Source: Methanosarcinales archaeon (lineage in GTDB: Archaea > Halobacteriota > Syntropharchaeia > Alkanophagales > Methanospirareceae). From it: a stretch of 7,209 bases of DNA. The position numbers and the translations under genes are program-made. Positions 6,149-7,209 of this stretch are shown one piece after another. The stretch covers positions 1 through 7,209 of the forward strand of contig JAENXH010000064.1 in assembly GCA_016649585.1 (NCBI GenBank), written 5' to 3'. Under the pieces are notes generated by a model. That model ran no database searches. It saw only the letters and a program-made list of their open reading frames with translations, and had not been told where the DNA came from. Numbering within the stretch: the stretch's first letter is position 1; each line of letters begins with the position of its first letter.

Positions 6149-6325
6149 TTCGCCTCCCTTTTTCGATAAAAACCATTCTGATAGTTCTATAACGTTCGTT
6201 CTCCCCCATTCTTTCTTATTGATTACCTTCCTCCTTTCAAGTGTGCGAAGGATGCCTGTCAATGACGATTTTGGATTCTCCGTTTCGTATCTAAGATCCG
6301 CCTGGGTCATCTCCCCATTATGCTT
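6146..6325 (-). pseudogene. Truncated copy of the regulator's winged-helix C-terminus
   Basis: The frame matches the last 59 residues of the regulator (residues 253-311) with only four replacements (I to N, I to V, V to G, K to E), no frameshift and a preserved stop, TGA instead of TAA. It keeps helices 2-3 and the wing but lacks the first HTH helix, the membrane anchor and the sensor domain. A TAA stop lies two codons before the homology. The first in-frame ATG (6310) would give a 54-residue protein. It overlaps in ATGA fashion a four-codon frame ATG-GGG-AGA-TGA that begins at 6318, 13 nt after a GAAGGAG motif. Most likely it is a remnant carried along with the duplicated promoter. A small translated DNA-binding peptide is possible, since 9 of 15 base changes are silent. 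Confidence 0.78.
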
Positions 6326-6379
6326 AATTTACTCCTTCGTATCATTGCACAACGCCCACTGCTTTATTTATTATTACTT

Positions 6380-7209
6380 TTACGCTTTAAACATTATCCT
6401 TCTATTTCTATTTTCCAATCGCTTTGTCAGAAACTTCTCGAACTCAATTATGAAGAATATCGGGAGCGAGACTAAAATCATGGCTATCCAGCACTCGGCG
6501 GGTAAGGGGGCGGTTCTAAATGGATTAACGCCGATAAATGGGGGGGCGTAGATTATGGTAAACTGCAGTCCGAGCGTTAGCGCCGCGCCGATAAGCACCC
6601 ATTTATTTGAGAATGGACTGAACCTAAACGCAGACTCTGTTATTGACCTGGCAGTAAAGAGATAGCAGATGTGCACCAGCATCACCGTGGTAAATGCGGT
6701 GGTTTGAGCCTTTGCCAGAACCTCTGGGTCTCCTGCACAGATTATAGTTGTGAGATAATACATACTGAAACCTGCGAGTGCCATTACTAATGACACTATT
6801 CCAACTTTTTTGAAAAATGGGCTATCCGTTATCCGTTCATGAGGGTTCCGAGGAGGTCTATCGAGTAACCCCGTTTCCTTTGGCTCTTTGATGAGCGGCA
6901 GTGCGAGCGCGACTGCATCAAGCAAGTTTATCCACAGGATTTGCACTGGCGCTATAGGGAGGCTCACGCCTTGGTGTGGATTGAAAATGAGTATAAACGG
7001 TGCCAGTAATATCGCGCCTAATATCAGCAGGGTTTGTCCGCCATTTGTAGGTAGCGTGTATAGAATGACTTTTTTAATGTTCTCGAAGACATGTCTTCCC
7101 TCTTCCACCGCCGCCACTATACTGGAGAAGTTATCGTCAGTTAGAATTATATCGGCGGCTTCCTTGCTCACTTCAGTTCCTGTTATCCCCATAGCTATCC
7201 CGATGTCCG
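6380..7209 (-). CDS. Cation-transporting P-type ATPase, C-terminal part (start outside window)
   Basis: The frame runs from the window edge to TAA 6380-6382, about 275 residues; the apparent Met at 7192 is internal. It opens inside the hinge motif D-I-G-I-A-M-G-I-T-G-T-E-V-S-K-E-A-A-D-I, which ends the HAD phosphorylation domain of P-type ATPases. This is followed by D-D-N-F and E-E-G-R-x-V-F-E-N-I-K-K, the stalk leading to TM5. TM5 has L-P-T-N-G-G-Q, TM6 has Q-I-L-W-I-N-L-L-D-A, and four further helices complete the P2-type (COG0474, Ca2+/MgtA-like) C-terminal domain. The family pumps cations across the membrane with a phospho-aspartate intermediate; the DKTG site is outside the window. The ion is uncertain because the TM6 motif is not the classical N-x-x-T-D of calcium pumps. 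It lies upstream of the repeat and has no obvious terminator, so some read-through toward the ABC operon is possible. Confidence 0.93.
   Translation of the reverse strand, partial: DIGIAMGITGTEVSKEAADIILTDDNFSSIVAAVEEGRHVFENIKKVILYTLPTNGGQTLLILGAILLAPFILIFNPHQGVSLPIAPVQILWINLLDAVALALPLIKEPKETGLLDRPPRNPHERITDSPFFKKVGIVSLVMALAGFSMYYLTTIICAGDPEVLAKAQTTAFTTVMLVHICYLFTARSITESAFRFSPFSNKWVLIGAALTLGLQFTIIYAPPFIGVNPFRTAPLPAECWIAMILVSLPIFFIIEFEKFLTKRLENRNRRIMFKA

Larger units (their letters stand above)
6067..6325. repeat. 259-bp direct repeat, copy 2 (regulator tail plus promoter)
   Basis: The gap-free partner of 1148-1406. It ends 6 bases before the ATPase start codon and carries the same Shine-Dalgarno, operator-like cluster and regulator 3' end. 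About 4 of 79 non-coding and 15 of 180 coding positions differ. The far end falls 54 bp from the P-type ATPase stop, and similarity stops abruptly there, with a TAA codon two codons before the homologous frame. Confidence 0.93.

Noticed and set aside
6326..6379. Small RNA, tRNA or terminator between the P-type ATPase and the repeat
   Set aside because: I found no cloverleaf, no stable hairpin and no T-run on the minus strand after the stop.

Overview
The window looks archaeal, most likely from a euryarchaeon of the methanogen or anaerobic alkane/methane-oxidiser type. The lineage is inferred from gene families only: a membrane-anchored winged-helix regulator, an Ig-like CARDB/COG1361-type surface protein next to a MacB-type permease, and U-tract terminators. 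The finer placement is a guess. Five of the genes carry a clear GGAGGT Shine-Dalgarno site 7 to 11 nt before the start. No rRNA, tRNA, transposase or CRISPR array is visible.

Layout: at the left edge (1-345, + strand) is the C-terminal part of a flavin-reductase-family protein. It converges on a secreted protein of unknown function (488-1141, minus), with a bidirectional terminator between them. Everything from 488 to the right end is on the minus strand. Read in transcription order from the right, it runs: the C-terminal third or so of a cation-transporting P-type ATPase (6380-7209); a truncated copy of a winged-helix domain (6146-6325); a four-gene operon of ABC ATPase (5350-6060), small CxxC/CxxC protein (5007-5348), membrane-anchored Ig-like protein (3641-5032) and MacB/FtsX-type permease (2373-3632); a 210-bp promoter region; a one-pass transmembrane winged-helix regulator (1227-2162); and the secreted protein (488-1141).

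The central observation is a 259-bp direct repeat (1148-1406 and 6067-6325; about 93% identical by hand alignment, no gaps). Each copy holds the last 59 codons of the regulator plus the whole promoter/leader in front of the next gene. The secreted-protein gene and the ABC operon therefore start from near-identical promoters. These carry a palindrome GAACGA-N-TCGTTC and several TGAACG half-sites, which suggests a shared regulon.

Working model (inference): the regulator senses the cell surface through its extracytoplasmic domain. Its cytoplasmic winged helix controls both the secreted protein and an ABC transporter of the MacB/LolCDE mechanotransmission class, with the Ig-like protein as surface partner. 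If the two repeats recombined, a 4919-bp circle would form in which the intact regulator directly precedes the ABC operon. This suggests the regulator and transporter are one cassette.
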